A DNA stretch of 64,000 nt from positions 62,001-126,000 of the forward strand of contig NZ_JAHUWZ010000004.1 of the NCBI RefSeq assembly GCF_019218755.1. Direction: 5' to 3'. Every line of letters begins with the position of its first letter. Position 1 is the first letter of the stretch. This DNA comes from Acidovorax sp. sif1233 (GTDB lineage: Bacteria > Pseudomonadota > Gammaproteobacteria > Burkholderiales > Burkholderiaceae_C). Below the pieces are notes generated by a model that was not told the origin of the DNA, made no database searches, and saw nothing but the letters and a program-made list of their open reading frames with translations. A program made the position numbers and the translations under genes. Below, piece after piece: positions 26,739 to 35,222 of the stretch.

Positions 26739-26820
26739 TCGAACGGCGCGCGGCAGGCGCCTGCCCGGCGAGGGCCGGCCGTACCGCCCCCAGCGCCGCA
26801 CACCCTTGTCGCAAAACAAA

Positions 26821-26854
26821 AGCCGCGTGCGCCCTGGGGCGCACGCGGCTTTTT
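26821..26854. terminator. Bidirectional intrinsic terminator after gpsA
   Basis: AGCCGCGTGCGCC (26821-26833), loop CTGG, GGCGCACGCGGCT (26838-26850), then TTTT; A-rich sequence on the left gives a T-run on the other strand. Serves gpsA and the convergent 24-residue gene. Confidence 0.88.
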
Positions 26855-26872
26855 ACATGGATTGCGCAGAGG

Positions 26873-26947
26873 TCAGAACACGCCAAACAGCATGAGCAAC
26901 AGAACAACCGACAGCGGGACGCCGAGCAGCCACAAGATGATAGGCAT
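26873..26947 (-). CDS. 24-residue hydrophobic membrane miniprotein
   Basis: Encodes MPIILWLLGVPLSVVLLLMLFGVF, nearly a single membrane helix. The ATG is preceded at ideal distance by AAGGAGAT, a near-perfect ribosome site, and the gene ends just before a bidirectional terminator. These signals make translation likely despite the size. I do not recognise a named family; a stress- or envelope-related role is only a guess from other proteins of this kind. Confidence 0.6.
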   Translation of the reverse strand: MPIILWLLGVPLSVVLLLMLFGVF

Positions 26948-27155
26948 GGTGATCTCCTTGAAGGGATGAAGAAATGTGGATGGCTCTACCTTAGGGCCCC
27001 GCCTCCCCCCGCCCTGTGCGCCAGCGCTGCGCGTGGCCGTAGTCCCGTGCCTACCAGGTGTCGGCGCGGGCCGCGCCGCAAAGGCGCCGCCGTCTTTCAT
27101 TCCCTTCCTTCGCACCGCCGTCCCGGCCGCTGCGCGCGGCGGCCGCGCCAGCCTT

Positions 27156-28400
27156 CTACAGTCCCAGCTCCAGCGCCAGCAGCTCGTCCACCGTCTGGCG
27201 GCGGCGGATCAGGCGCGCCTGGCCGCCGTCCACCAGCACCTCCGCGATCAGCGGGCGCGTGTTGTAGTTGGAGGACATCGAGGCGCCATACGCGCCCGTG
27301 TCGTGGATCACCAGCAGGTCGCCGACCTGCGCGGCCGGCAGGTCGCGCGGCAGCACCACGCCGCCATCGCCCTGCGTGAACACGTCGCCCGATTCGCACA
27401 GCGGCCCGGCCACGACGGTGGGCTGGGCGGCGGCGGTGGTGCCATCGCGGCGCAGCAGCTCCATCGCGTGGAAGCTGCCGTACATCGAGGGGCGCATCAA
27501 CTCATTGAACCCCGTATCGACCAGCACGAAGCGGTTGTTGCCCGCGTTCTTGGCGGCCCGCACCTCGCCCAGCAGCACGCCGGATTCGGCCACCAGGTAG
27601 CGGCCCGGTTCGATCTCCAGGCCCAGCTTGTGGCCCACCACCGCCTCGGCCTGCTGGCGCGCGGCGTCCCACAGGCCGTGGTAGTGCTGCGTGTCGACCA
27701 CCGGGTCCCCGCTGCGGTAGGGAATGGACAGGCCGCCGCCGGCCGAGATGGCATGCAGGTCGTGCCCGGCCGCGTGGGTGGTGCGCACCAGGCCCACCAT
27801 GGCGCCGCAGACTTCCGCCAGGTGGCTGTAGTCCACGCCCGAGCCGATGTGCATGTGCAGGCCCACGAGCTGGAGGCCGTGCTGCACGATGGCGGCCAGC
27901 GCCGCGGGCAGGTCGGTGTGCCAGATGCCGTGCTTGCTGTGCTCGCCGCCGGTGTTGGTCTTGTTGCTGTGGCCGTGGCCGAAGCCGGGGTTGATGCGCA
28001 GCCACACGGCGTGGCCGGGCGAGCGCGCGCCCAGCTGGTGCAGCATGTCGATGGAACCCGCGTTGACCGGCACGCCGTGCTCCACCACGCAGTCGAGCGT
28101 GGCGGCGTCGAACAGGTCGGCGGTGAAGACGATCTCCGACGGCTCTCCGCCGGCCACATAGCCCGCCGCCAGCGCGCGCAAGATCTCGCCGCGCGAGACG
28201 GCGTCCACCTTCACGCCCTGCTCGCGCATGAGCTTCAGGATGTGGATGTTGGAACAGGCCTTCTGCGCGAAACGGACGGTCTCGAAATTGGACACCTGCG
28301 CGATGCGCTGGCGGATGGTGGCCGCGTCGTACACCCACAGCGGGGTGCCGAACTGGTCGGCCAGGGCCCAGAGCTGGGCGGGAGAGAAAGGGTTGGACAT
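27156..28400 (-). CDS. lysA: Diaminopimelate decarboxylase
   Basis: 414 residues. A PLP-dependent fold III decarboxylase that converts meso-diaminopimelate to lysine. Seen: RFAQKACSNIHILK (PLP Lys in AQKA), NTGGEHSKHGIW, GLHMHIGSG, SAGGGLSIPY, EPGRYLVAESG and GPLCESGDVF with the catalytic Cys, then DTGAYGASMSSNYN. The start MSNPFSPAQL at 28400 is the first Met of the domain. Divergent from a LysR-type gene, as is usual for lysA. Confidence 0.96.
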   Translation of the reverse strand: MSNPFSPAQLWALADQFGTPLWVYDAATIRQRIAQVSNFETVRFAQKACSNIHILKLMREQGVKVDAVSRGEILRALAAGYVAGGEPSEIVFTADLFDAATLDCVVEHGVPVNAGSIDMLHQLGARSPGHAVWLRINPGFGHGHSNKTNTGGEHSKHGIWHTDLPAALAAIVQHGLQLVGLHMHIGSGVDYSHLAEVCGAMVGLVRTTHAAGHDLHAISAGGGLSIPYRSGDPVVDTQHYHGLWDAARQQAEAVVGHKLGLEIEPGRYLVAESGVLLGEVRAAKNAGNNRFVLVDTGFNELMRPSMYGSFHAMELLRRDGTTAAAQPTVVAGPLCESGDVFTQGDGGVVLPRDLPAAQVGDLLVIHDTGAYGASMSSNYNTRPLIAEVLVDGGQARLIRRRQTVDELLALELGL

Positions 28401-28482
28401 GCGGATTCCCAAGGCAGGATGCGGTGTGAAGGCTGGATGATGCTCCCTTCCCGCCATTTGGTCGAATGCCTTGATTTACAGC

Positions 28483-28499
28483 ATCCATTCATTCTGGAT
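28483..28499. promoter_or_regulatory. Candidate LysR-type operator between lysA and lysR
   Basis: ATCCA, seven bases, TGGAT, a dyad of the spacing favoured by LysR-type regulators, ending 11 bases before the lysR start in the 110-bp divergent region. Likely an autoregulatory site. Confidence 0.45.
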
Positions 28500-28510
28500 A
28501 TGCTCTACCC

Positions 28511-29461
28511 ATGACCGATGCCGCCATCTCCCCCCTGGCCCGCCGCATCACCCACCGGCACATCGAAGTGTTCCGCGCCGTGATGGCCGCGGGCAGCGCG
28601 ACCGGCGCGGCCAGCCTGCTGCACAGTTCGCAGCCCACCGTGAGCCGCGAACTCGCGCGCCTGGAATCGCTGCTGGGCTATGCGCTGTTCGAGCGCGTGC
28701 AAGGGCGGCTGCGAGCCAACGCGCGCGCTCTCGCGCTGTGGGACGAGGTGCAGCGCTCCTGGCAGGGCCTGGAGCGCGTGGTGGACCGCGCCGTGGCGCT
28801 GGGCCGCCCCGATGCCGTGCAGCTGTCGGTGCTGTGCCTGCCCGCGCTGGCGCACGCCCTGCTGCCGGGCGCGGCGGCGCGGCTGCTGCAGGCACACCCG
28901 CACGCGCGCCTGTCGGTCACGCCGCAGGAGTCCCCGCTGCTGGAGGAATGGATGAGCGCCCAGCGCTTTGACCTGGGCCTGTGCGAGCAGGCCGCCGCCC
29001 CGCCGGGCACGCGCGCCGAGGTGCTGCTGACCCTGGATGAAGTGGCCGTGGTGCCGGCGGACCACCCCCTGGCGCGCCGGCCCGTGCTGCATCTGGAGGA
29101 TTTTGCGGACCAGCCCTTCGTGAGCCTGTCGGCCGACGACCCCTACCGCCGCCTCATCGACGCGCGTTTTGCGCAAGCCGCCGTGCCGCGCACCCTGCGC
29201 ATGGAAACCCACAGCGCCGCCGCCGTGTGCGCGATGGTGGAACACGGCCTGGGACTGGCCATCGTCAACCCGCTGACCGCCCTGGCGGCGGCCGGCTCCG
29301 GCGGCCGGCTGGTGGTGCGGCGGCTGGCGTTTTCGATCCCGTTCAGCGTGGCGTGCGTGCTGCCGCTGTACCGCCCGCCCCTGCCCGAGGTGGCGCCCAT
29401 GCTGGAGGCGCTCCAGGCCGAGGCGGTGGATGTGGCCCGCCAGCTCCGGGCGCTGCCATGA
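28511..29461 (+). CDS. lysR: LysR-type regulator, likely LysR of lysA
   Basis: 316 residues. N-terminal winged helix-turn-helix (HIEVFRAVMAAGSATGAASLLHSSQPTVSRELARLE, residues ~18-53 overall) and a C-terminal periplasmic-binding-like sensor (VQLSVLCLPALAHALLP onward). Divergence from lysA and a Q-P-T-V-S-R recognition helix match the classical LysR activator that turns on lysA when diaminopimelate accumulates. Only 110 bp separate the two starts. Confidence 0.88.
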   Translation: MTDAAISPLARRITHRHIEVFRAVMAAGSATGAASLLHSSQPTVSRELARLESLLGYALFERVQGRLRANARALALWDEVQRSWQGLERVVDRAVALGRPDAVQLSVLCLPALAHALLPGAAARLLQAHPHARLSVTPQESPLLEEWMSAQRFDLGLCEQAAAPPGTRAEVLLTLDEVAVVPADHPLARRPVLHLEDFADQPFVSLSADDPYRRLIDARFAQAAVPRTLRMETHSAAAVCAMVEHGLGLAIVNPLTALAAAGSGGRLVVRRLAFSIPFSVACVLPLYRPPLPEVAPMLEALQAEAVDVARQLRALP

Positions 29462-29483
29462 ACGGGCGGCGCAGCCAGAACAT

Positions 29484-29543
29484 AGTGCTATTCAATCAAT
29501 AGCACTCAGCGCTTGTCCATCAAGCGCCAGGGCCCGATTGACC
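29484..29543 (+). repeat. Two-hairpin AT-richer repeat, copy E (most regular copy)
   Basis: First arms GTGCTATT (29485-29492) and AATAGCAC (29498-29505), 5-base loop; second arms GCGCTTG (29509-29515) and CAAGCGC (29521-29527), 5-base loop; then CAGGGCCCGATTGACC. Both hairpins are perfect. It fills the space between convergent lysR and coaD and may work as a terminator there. Confidence 0.8.
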
Positions 29544-29551
29544 CAGAGCGA

Positions 29552-30052
29552 TCACGGTGGCGTGAGGGTGCGCACCTTCTCGGCCAGCCGCTCCTGCACC
29601 GAGGGCGACACGAACTTGTGCACTTCGCCACCCAGCACGGCGATCTCGCGCACGAAGGTGCTGCTGATGAACTGGTACTTGTCGCTGGGGGTGAGGAACA
29701 CGGTTTCCACCTGCGGCATCAGGCTGCGGTTCATGCCCGCGAGCTGGAACTCGTAGTCGAAGTCGGTCACGGCGCGCAGGCCGCGCACCATGGCCTTGCC
29801 GCCGCGCTCCACCACGAAGTCGCGCAGCAGGCCCGAGAAGGCCTCGACCTGCACCTGGGGGTAGCCCTTGACCGCCTCGCGGACCATGTCGATCCGCTCT
29901 TCCAGGGTGAACAGGGTCTTCTTGTGGTGGCCCGCCGCCACGGCCACGATCACGCGTTCGAACAACTGGGTGGCCCTGCGTACCACGTCTTCATGGCCCA
30001 GCGTGATGGGGTCGAAGGTTCCGGGGTATACGGCGAGCACGTTCTGGGCCAT
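29552..30052 (-). CDS. coaD: Phosphopantetheine adenylyltransferase
   Basis: 166 residues. Adds AMP to 4'-phosphopantetheine to give dephospho-CoA. Seen: AVYPGTFDPITLGHEDVVRRA (nucleotidyltransferase TxGH motif), GLLRDF, VRGLRAVTDFDYEFQLAGMNR, and YQFISSTFVREIA. Starts MAQNVLAVYPG. Same strand and order (M16, M16, rsmD, coaD) as in many betaproteobacteria. Confidence 0.96.
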   Translation of the reverse strand: MAQNVLAVYPGTFDPITLGHEDVVRRATQLFERVIVAVAAGHHKKTLFTLEERIDMVREAVKGYPQVQVEAFSGLLRDFVVERGGKAMVRGLRAVTDFDYEFQLAGMNRSLMPQVETVFLTPSDKYQFISSTFVREIAVLGGEVHKFVSPSVQERLAEKVRTLTPP

Positions 30053-30242
30053 GGCTGGTTGTCTCCTGTCTGGCGGAAGGGTCGTTGGCCCCACCTGGCG
30101 GGCCGCGTGGGCGCATTATGCAGTGCACTGCAACATGGACGTTCGCGCCCCTGTCCCCGGCGGGCGTGGCAGTGCCCCGGCGGCGCGCGGGTGTGCGGCC
30201 TGGGCTCCGGCCTGAAAGGCCTGGCGGGGCCAGGCGGAGGCT

Positions 30243-30938
30243 TCAGGCGCCGCGCCGCAGCAGGTGGGCGTGCACCGCACCCGCCTTGAGGTGGCGGTGC
30301 ACAGCCAGTCCCCACGGGGCCAGCTCTTCATCGGCCCAGGCGCGCGGTGCCTCGAGGTACACGAACCCATCGGCGGCCACCGCCTTGGCGGCGGCCTGCA
30401 GGGCGGCGCCGAACAGGTCGCTGTCGAACGGCGGGTCCAGCAGCACCAGGTCGATGCTGGCGGGCGCGGCCTGCTTGAGGGCGGCGATGCCGTCGCCACG
30501 CTGCACGCGCACGGCGGTGGCCTGCAGGCGCTGCTGCAGGGTGTTCAGCTGGGCCACCAGGGCGGCGTCGCTTTCCACCAGCTGCACGGCGCTGGCACCG
30601 CGTGATGCGGCCTCCAGCCCCAGGGCGCCGGTGCCCGCGAAGGCGTCCAGGCAGCGCCAGCCCGCCAGGTCCTGGCCGAGCCAGTTGAACAGGGTCTCGC
30701 GCACGCGGTCGGGCGTGGGGCGCAGGCCGGGGCGCTGGGCCACGGGCAGTCGGGTGCGCTTCCACAGCCCGCCGATGATGCGGATTTCGCCCGCGCCCTT
30801 GGGCGCGGCGGCTGGGGCCGCCTTGTCCTTGGGCGCGCCCTTCTTGCCGGTGGCGGCCGCCGGGGGGGTGGCCGCAGCGGCCTGTGCCTTGCGGATCTCG
30901 GCGTTGATGGCGGTGGTTTTCAGGGTCGAGCGGCTCAT
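30243..30938 (-). CDS. rsmD: 16S rRNA (guanine966-N2)-methyltransferase
   Basis: 231 residues. Rossmann methyltransferase with IRIIGGLWKRTRLPV at the domain start, RPTPDRVRETLFNWL, SAM loop DAFAGTGALGLEAASRGA and the catalytic LLDPPFDSD motif. It modifies 16S rRNA in assembling 30S subunits. The ~55-residue Ala/Lys/Pro-rich extension before the domain (ATPPAAATGKKGAPKDKAA) is longer than in E. coli RsmD and looks disordered. Start overlaps the stop of the upstream M16 gene (ATGA). Confidence 0.9.
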   Translation of the reverse strand: MSRSTLKTTAINAEIRKAQAAAATPPAAATGKKGAPKDKAAPAAAPKGAGEIRIIGGLWKRTRLPVAQRPGLRPTPDRVRETLFNWLGQDLAGWRCLDAFAGTGALGLEAASRGASAVQLVESDAALVAQLNTLQQRLQATAVRVQRGDGIAALKQAAPASIDLVLLDPPFDSDLFGAALQAAAKAVAADGFVYLEAPRAWADEELAPWGLAVHRHLKAGAVHAHLLRRGA

Positions 30939-32281
30939 GGCTTGCCCCCCACCACCACGGTCACCATGCGCTCGGGTTGCAGCTTCCGGGCCATGGCGGC
31001 GCGCACGTCGGCCACGGTCAGGGCCTCCACCTTCCTGGACCACTGGTCCAGGTAGTCCAGCGGCAGTTCGTTCCAGGCGATGTTGGCCACGTTGCCCAGG
31101 AGTTTCTTGTTGCTGTCGATGCGCAGCGCGAAGCCGCCGATGAGGTTGTCCTTGGCGGCGCGCAGTTCGGCCTCGGTGGGGCCTTCGGCCACGAAGCGCG
31201 CGATCACGTCGCGCGAGACCTTCACGGCCTGGGCCGCCTGGTCGGGGCGGGTCTGCAGGCCCACGGTGAAGGCACCCGCATGCATGCCGGCGGCGAAGTA
31301 GCTGTAGACGCTGTAGCTGAGGCCGCGCTTTTCACGCACCTCGCTGGTCAGGCGCGAGACAAAACCGCCGCCGCCCAGGATGTGGTTGCCCACCAGCAGC
31401 GCGAGGAAGTCCGGGTCGCGGCGCTGGAAGCCCGGCTGGCCGATGAGCACATGGGCCTGGGCCGAGGTGAAGGGGACGTTCTGCTCCACCGGCGCGGCCA
31501 GCGCGCTGATCTCGCCCACGGGCGGCAGCGGCGCGCAGCCCGACGCGGCGGGCAGGCGCGACAGCAGCGTGGCGACCAGCGCCTGGGCCTGCGCGCGCGA
31601 CACGGCGCCCACGATGCTCACCTTGGCGCGGCAGGCAGCGATGTGCTGGGCATGGAACGCCTGCATGTCTGCCACGTTGATGCGCATCAGCGTGTCTTCG
31701 GTGGTGCGCACGCCATACGGGTGGCTGCCGTACACCGCCGAGGCGAATGCATACCCCGCCACGGTGGCGGGGCGTGTGTTGGCCTCCTTCAGGCTGGCGA
31801 TCCAGCGGGCGCGGTCGCGCGGCCACACGTCGGCGGGCCAGCTGGGCTCGCCGATCTGGCGCGCGGCCAGGCGGGCGGCCTTGTCGAGCAGCGGCGGGTC
31901 GGTGAGCGATCGCAGCGAGTAGTGCAGCGCATCGTTCTCGGCGCCGGCCTCGAAGTTCGCGCCCAGGTCGGCCCAGGCCTCGCCCAGGCCGTTCTCGTCC
32001 AGCGCGGGCTCGTTGCCCAGGGCCTTCACGCCCTTGCTGGCCATGGCGGCCATGGCACTGGCCAGGCCCGCCTGCCCCGCCGGGTCGCGGCGGCTGCCGG
32101 CGTCAAAGTCGATCTGCACGTCCACCATGGGGATGACGGGGCTTTCGACCAGGTAGACCTTGGCGCCGCTGGGTTCCGTCCAGTGCTGGATGGGCAGCAA
32201 CGCCCAGGCAGAGTTTGAATAAAAAACCACTCCAGCGCTTATCAACAAAGCGCGAGCAGCTATATTTTTGATAGTAATCAT
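30935..32281 (-). CDS. M16 family peptidase-like protein, non-catalytic partner
   Basis: 448 residues. Typical M16 fold in two halves (AGQAGLASAMAAMASKG, then RGLSYSVYSYFAAGMHAG in the second half), but the zinc-binding HxxEH motif is replaced by LASAMAAM, so this is the inactive partner of a heterodimer. The active partner is encoded immediately upstream. The signal sequence MITIKNIAARALLISAG is encoded by a dispersed repeat copy; likely cleavage after NSAWA. The ATG at 32281 is used; the frame also opens two codons earlier at a TTG. Confidence 0.9.
   Translation of the reverse strand: MITIKNIAARALLISAGVVFYSNSAWALLPIQHWTEPSGAKVYLVESPVIPMVDVQIDFDAGSRRDPAGQAGLASAMAAMASKGVKALGNEPALDENGLGEAWADLGANFEAGAENDALHYSLRSLTDPPLLDKAARLAARQIGEPSWPADVWPRDRARWIASLKEANTRPATVAGYAFASAVYGSHPYGVRTTEDTLMRINVADMQAFHAQHIAACRAKVSIVGAVSRAQAQALVATLLSRLPAASGCAPLPPVGEISALAAPVEQNVPFTSAQAHVLIGQPGFQRRDPDFLALLVGNHILGGGGFVSRLTSEVREKRGLSYSVYSYFAAGMHAGAFTVGLQTRPDQAAQAVKVSRDVIARFVAEGPTEAELRAAKDNLIGGFALRIDSNKKLLGNVANIAWNELPLDYLDQWSRKVEALTVADVRAAMARKLQPERMVTVVVGGKP
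32215..32281 (-). repeat. Two-hairpin AT-richer repeat, copy F, encoding a signal peptide
   Basis: On the minus strand: CTAT/ATAG arms in ACTATCAAAAATATAGCT, then GCGCTT and AAGCGC around TGTTGAT, then TGGAGTGGTTTTTTATTC. The whole segment is the 5' coding region of the non-catalytic M16 protein and gives its hydrophobic signal sequence. Confidence 0.75.
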
Positions 32282-32303
32282 GTGCAAGGGGCCCAGGGCG
32301 GGT

Positions 32304-33749
32304 TCAACGGATCACGGCGCCGGGCGGCAGCGTGGGGCGGGCGCGGGGGGCATCCAGGGGCTGTGGCAGCAAGGTGGCCACGGTGAGCTGGTCGTCGCCA
32401 AAATACCTGGCGGCCACGGCCTGCACCTGGGCGGGCGTCACGGTGCGCAGCAGCTCCAGCAGGCGTTCATTGGCGTCGAGCGGAAAACCCTGCACCCAGT
32501 TGCCGCCCAGCTCCTGCGCCTGGCTCATCACCGAGTCGCGCTCGTACACGGTGGAGGCGATCCACTGCGTCTTGACGCGCGCGAGTTCGGCCTCGCTCAC
32601 GCCACCCTGGGCCACGCGGGCCACCTCGGCGCGCAGGGCGTCTTCGACCTGCTGGGCCGTCTTGCCCGCGGCGGGCACGCCGCTGAGCATGAACAGGCTG
32701 GGGCCGCGCCCCGTGACCATGGCACTGCTGTTGGCGCTGTCGGCCACGCGGTTCTCGCCCTGGGTGAGCGCACGGTCGAGCCGCGCGCCGTCGTAGCCGC
32801 TGAACACCGCCGACAGCACCATCAGCGCGAGGGCGTCGCGGTCGGTGTCGGTGAGGTTTTCAACGCGGTCCAGGCTGGGGGTGCGAAAGGCCAGCGCCAC
32901 ATACGCCTGCTCGGCCGGCGCCTTGACGGCGATGCGGCGCAGGCCCTGCTGCGCGGGCTCGGCGCGCGGCTTGCGCTCGGGCAGCGCATGGGCGGGGATG
33001 CCGCCGTAGTATTTTTCGGCCAGGGCCCGCACCTGCACGGGGTCCACGTCGCCCGCCACCACCACCACGGCATTGGTGGGCGTGTACCACTGGCGGTAGA
33101 AGGCGCGCGCGTCGTTCGGCGTCATGGCATCGAGGTCGCTCATCCAGCCCACGATGGGGCGACGGTAGGGCGACGCGGTGAAGGTGGCGGCAAACAGCTG
33201 CTCGGCCAGCATGGCGCGGGGCTGGTCCTCGGTGCGCAGGCGGCGCTCTTCCTTCACCACCTCCAGCTCCTTCTTGAACTCTTCATCCGGCCAGTGGTTG
33301 TGGGCGAACCGGTCGGATTCGAGCTTCATCACGTCTTCGAGCCGGCTGGACGGGATCTGCTGGTAGTAGCCCGTGTAGTCGCGGCTGGTGAACGCGTTCT
33401 CCCGCCCGCCCAGGGCGGCCACGCGGCGCGAGAACTCGCCCGGCGGCAACGTCTTGGTGCCCTTGAACAGCATGTGCTCGAGCACGTGCGCCACGCCCGT
33501 GGTGCCGTCCACTTCGTCCATGGAGCCCACGCGCACCCAGACCATGTGCACCGCCGTGGGGGCGCGCCGGTCGGGCTGCACGATGAGCTGCATGCCGTTC
33601 CTCAGGGTGAACTGCTGCGCGCCAGAGGCCGTGGTGGACGGCGTGGAAGAAGGCGCATCGGAGGGTTGGGACACCGGGGTGGTTGCCGCGAAGGCAGCCC
33701 CGGACGAGAGGCAGGCCAGCAGGCCCAGTAGGGTGAAAGCACGTTTCAT
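32304..33749 (-). CDS. M16 family zinc metallopeptidase
   Basis: 481 residues. Signal peptide MKRAFTLLGLLACLSSGAAFA, then a Ser/Thr/Pro linker, then the M16 domain with the zinc motif HVLEH (inverted HxxEH) and the distal Glu in ELEVVKEERR. Likely an exported pitrilysin/PqqL-like peptidase acting with the inactive M16 protein encoded 22 bases downstream. Divergent from ftsY with only 27 bases between the chosen starts, so the promoters overlap. Confidence 0.93.
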   Translation of the reverse strand: MKRAFTLLGLLACLSSGAAFAATTPVSQPSDAPSSTPSTTASGAQQFTLRNGMQLIVQPDRRAPTAVHMVWVRVGSMDEVDGTTGVAHVLEHMLFKGTKTLPPGEFSRRVAALGGRENAFTSRDYTGYYQQIPSSRLEDVMKLESDRFAHNHWPDEEFKKELEVVKEERRLRTEDQPRAMLAEQLFAATFTASPYRRPIVGWMSDLDAMTPNDARAFYRQWYTPTNAVVVVAGDVDPVQVRALAEKYYGGIPAHALPERKPRAEPAQQGLRRIAVKAPAEQAYVALAFRTPSLDRVENLTDTDRDALALMVLSAVFSGYDGARLDRALTQGENRVADSANSSAMVTGRGPSLFMLSGVPAAGKTAQQVEDALRAEVARVAQGGVSEAELARVKTQWIASTVYERDSVMSQAQELGGNWVQGFPLDANERLLELLRTVTPAQVQAVAARYFGDDQLTVATLLPQPLDAPRARPTLPPGAVIR

Positions 33750-33776
33750 AGAATGGATGATTCTAAGAACCCACCA

Positions 33777-35114
33777 ATGTTCAGTTTTTTCAAGAAAAAG
33801 CCCGCCGCTCCGCCATCGACGCCCGCACCGTCCGATGCGCCCTCCCCGGCCATGTCGTCCGGCGCTCCAGCACCTGCCGCTCCCCCCACTTCCATCCTGC
33901 CGGCCACGGCAGTTCCGGCGGTGCATCAGCCGCCGCCAGGGCCTTCGCCAGCCCCCGCGCAGGTGACCACGCCCGCGACAGCGCCCGCAGAAGCTCCCGC
34001 CGCGGCGCCGGCCGCTTTTGGCTGGCTGCGCAACCCGTTCGCCCCCAAGACGCCCGAGGCAGCCCCCACACCCGTGCCCGCGCCAGCACCGGCCACGGTT
34101 CCGCCGCTGGCCCCCGTGGCCGTGGCAGCGCCGGTGCAGGCCCCGCCGCCGGCGCCCGTGGCCGTGGCAGCCCCCCCCATCGCCGCACCGGCACCTGCGC
34201 CGGCCGCCCCCGTGGAACGCAAGGGCTGGCTCGACCGCCTCAAGGCCGGGCTGCGCAAGACGGGCAGCAGCATCACCACGGTGTTCACCGGCACGCAGAT
34301 CGACGATGCGCTGTATGAAGAGCTGGAAGAGGCCCTGCTCATGGCCGATACCGGCGTGAAGGCCACCATGCACCTGCTGGCCGACCTCAAGCGCAGGGTG
34401 AAGGACAGCAAGACCACCGACCCCGCCGCCGTCAAGGGCCTGCTGGCCGACTCCCTCGCCGACCTGCTGCGCCCGCTCGAAAAAGCGCTGGTCATTGGCG
34501 AGCACACCCCCACCGTGATCATGGTGGCGGGCGTCAACGGCGCGGGCAAGACCACCTCCATCGGCAAGCTCACCAAACACCTGGCCGGCGAAGGTGCGGC
34601 CGTGCTGCTGGCGGCCGCCGATACCTTCCGCGCCGCCGCGCGCGAGCAACTGGGCGTCTGGGCCGACCGCAACACGGTCGAGATCGTGAGCCAGGAAGGC
34701 GGCGACCCGGCCGCCGTGAGCTTTGACGCGGTCACGGCCGGCAAGGCGCGCGGCAAGGACGTGGTGCTGGTGGACACCGCCGGGCGCCTGCCCACGCAGC
34801 TGCACCTGATGGAAGAGCTGAAAAAGATCCGCCGCGTGGTCACCAAGGCCGACGCCACGGCGCCGCACGAGGTGCTGCTGGTGATCGACGGCAACACCGG
34901 CCAGAACGCCCTGGCCCAGGTGCGTGCGTTCGACGATGCGCTGCAGCTCACGGGCCTCATCGTGACCAAGCTCGATGGCACGGCCAAGGGCGGCGTGCTG
35001 GCGGCCATCGCGCAGGAACGCCCCATTCCGGTGTATTTCATCGGCGTGGGCGAGAAGCTCGAAGACCTGGAGACCTTCAACGCGCGCGAATTCGCGCAGG
35101 CGCTGCTGACCTGA
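33777..35114 (+). CDS. ftsY: Signal recognition particle receptor FtsY
   Basis: 445 residues. An N-terminal MFSFFKKKP and a long Ala/Pro-rich linker (~150 residues of PAPAP-type repeats) precede the NG domain: VAGVNGAGKTTSIGKL (G1), DTFRAAAREQL, DTAGRLPTQ (G3), VTKLDGTAKGG (G4) and GVGEKLEDLETF. It docks the signal recognition particle with its ribosome cargo at the membrane. ATG 33777 is chosen because MFSFFKKK is the usual betaproteobacterial start; ATG 33753 in frame would add eight residues. Confidence 0.95.
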   Translation: MFSFFKKKPAAPPSTPAPSDAPSPAMSSGAPAPAAPPTSILPATAVPAVHQPPPGPSPAPAQVTTPATAPAEAPAAAPAAFGWLRNPFAPKTPEAAPTPVPAPAPATVPPLAPVAVAAPVQAPPPAPVAVAAPPIAAPAPAPAAPVERKGWLDRLKAGLRKTGSSITTVFTGTQIDDALYEELEEALLMADTGVKATMHLLADLKRRVKDSKTTDPAAVKGLLADSLADLLRPLEKALVIGEHTPTVIMVAGVNGAGKTTSIGKLTKHLAGEGAAVLLAAADTFRAAAREQLGVWADRNTVEIVSQEGGDPAAVSFDAVTAGKARGKDVVLVDTAGRLPTQLHLMEELKKIRRVVTKADATAPHEVLLVIDGNTGQNALAQVRAFDDALQLTGLIVTKLDGTAKGGVLAAIAQERPIPVYFIGVGEKLEDLETFNAREFAQALLT

Positions 35115-35137
35115 AAACCCGCCCGCAACCGCGATCC

Positions 35138-35160
35138 ATGGCCCCCTCGGGGCCATTTTC
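35138..35160 (+). terminator. Intrinsic terminator after ftsY
   Basis: ATGGCCCC (35138-35145), loop CTC, GGGGCCAT (35149-35156), then TTTC. 24 bases past the ftsY stop. Confidence 0.75.
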
Positions 35161-35222
35161 ACGTTTACGAACGGCAGCAATTCCCCCATGATGGGCTTTC
35201 CCCAGGAAAGGCGCGGACGCCC

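Noticed and set aside
28401..28510. Lysine riboswitch in front of lysA
   Set aside because: The leader is only 110 bp, shared with a divergent lysR gene, far too short, and no conserved lysine-box helices were seen.
30119..30132. Perfect palindrome TGCAGTGCACTGCA upstream of coaD, similar to GCACTGCAGTGC near 42128
   Set aside because: Short self-complementary words made of common bases; the second is inside a coding region, and no further copies were seen.
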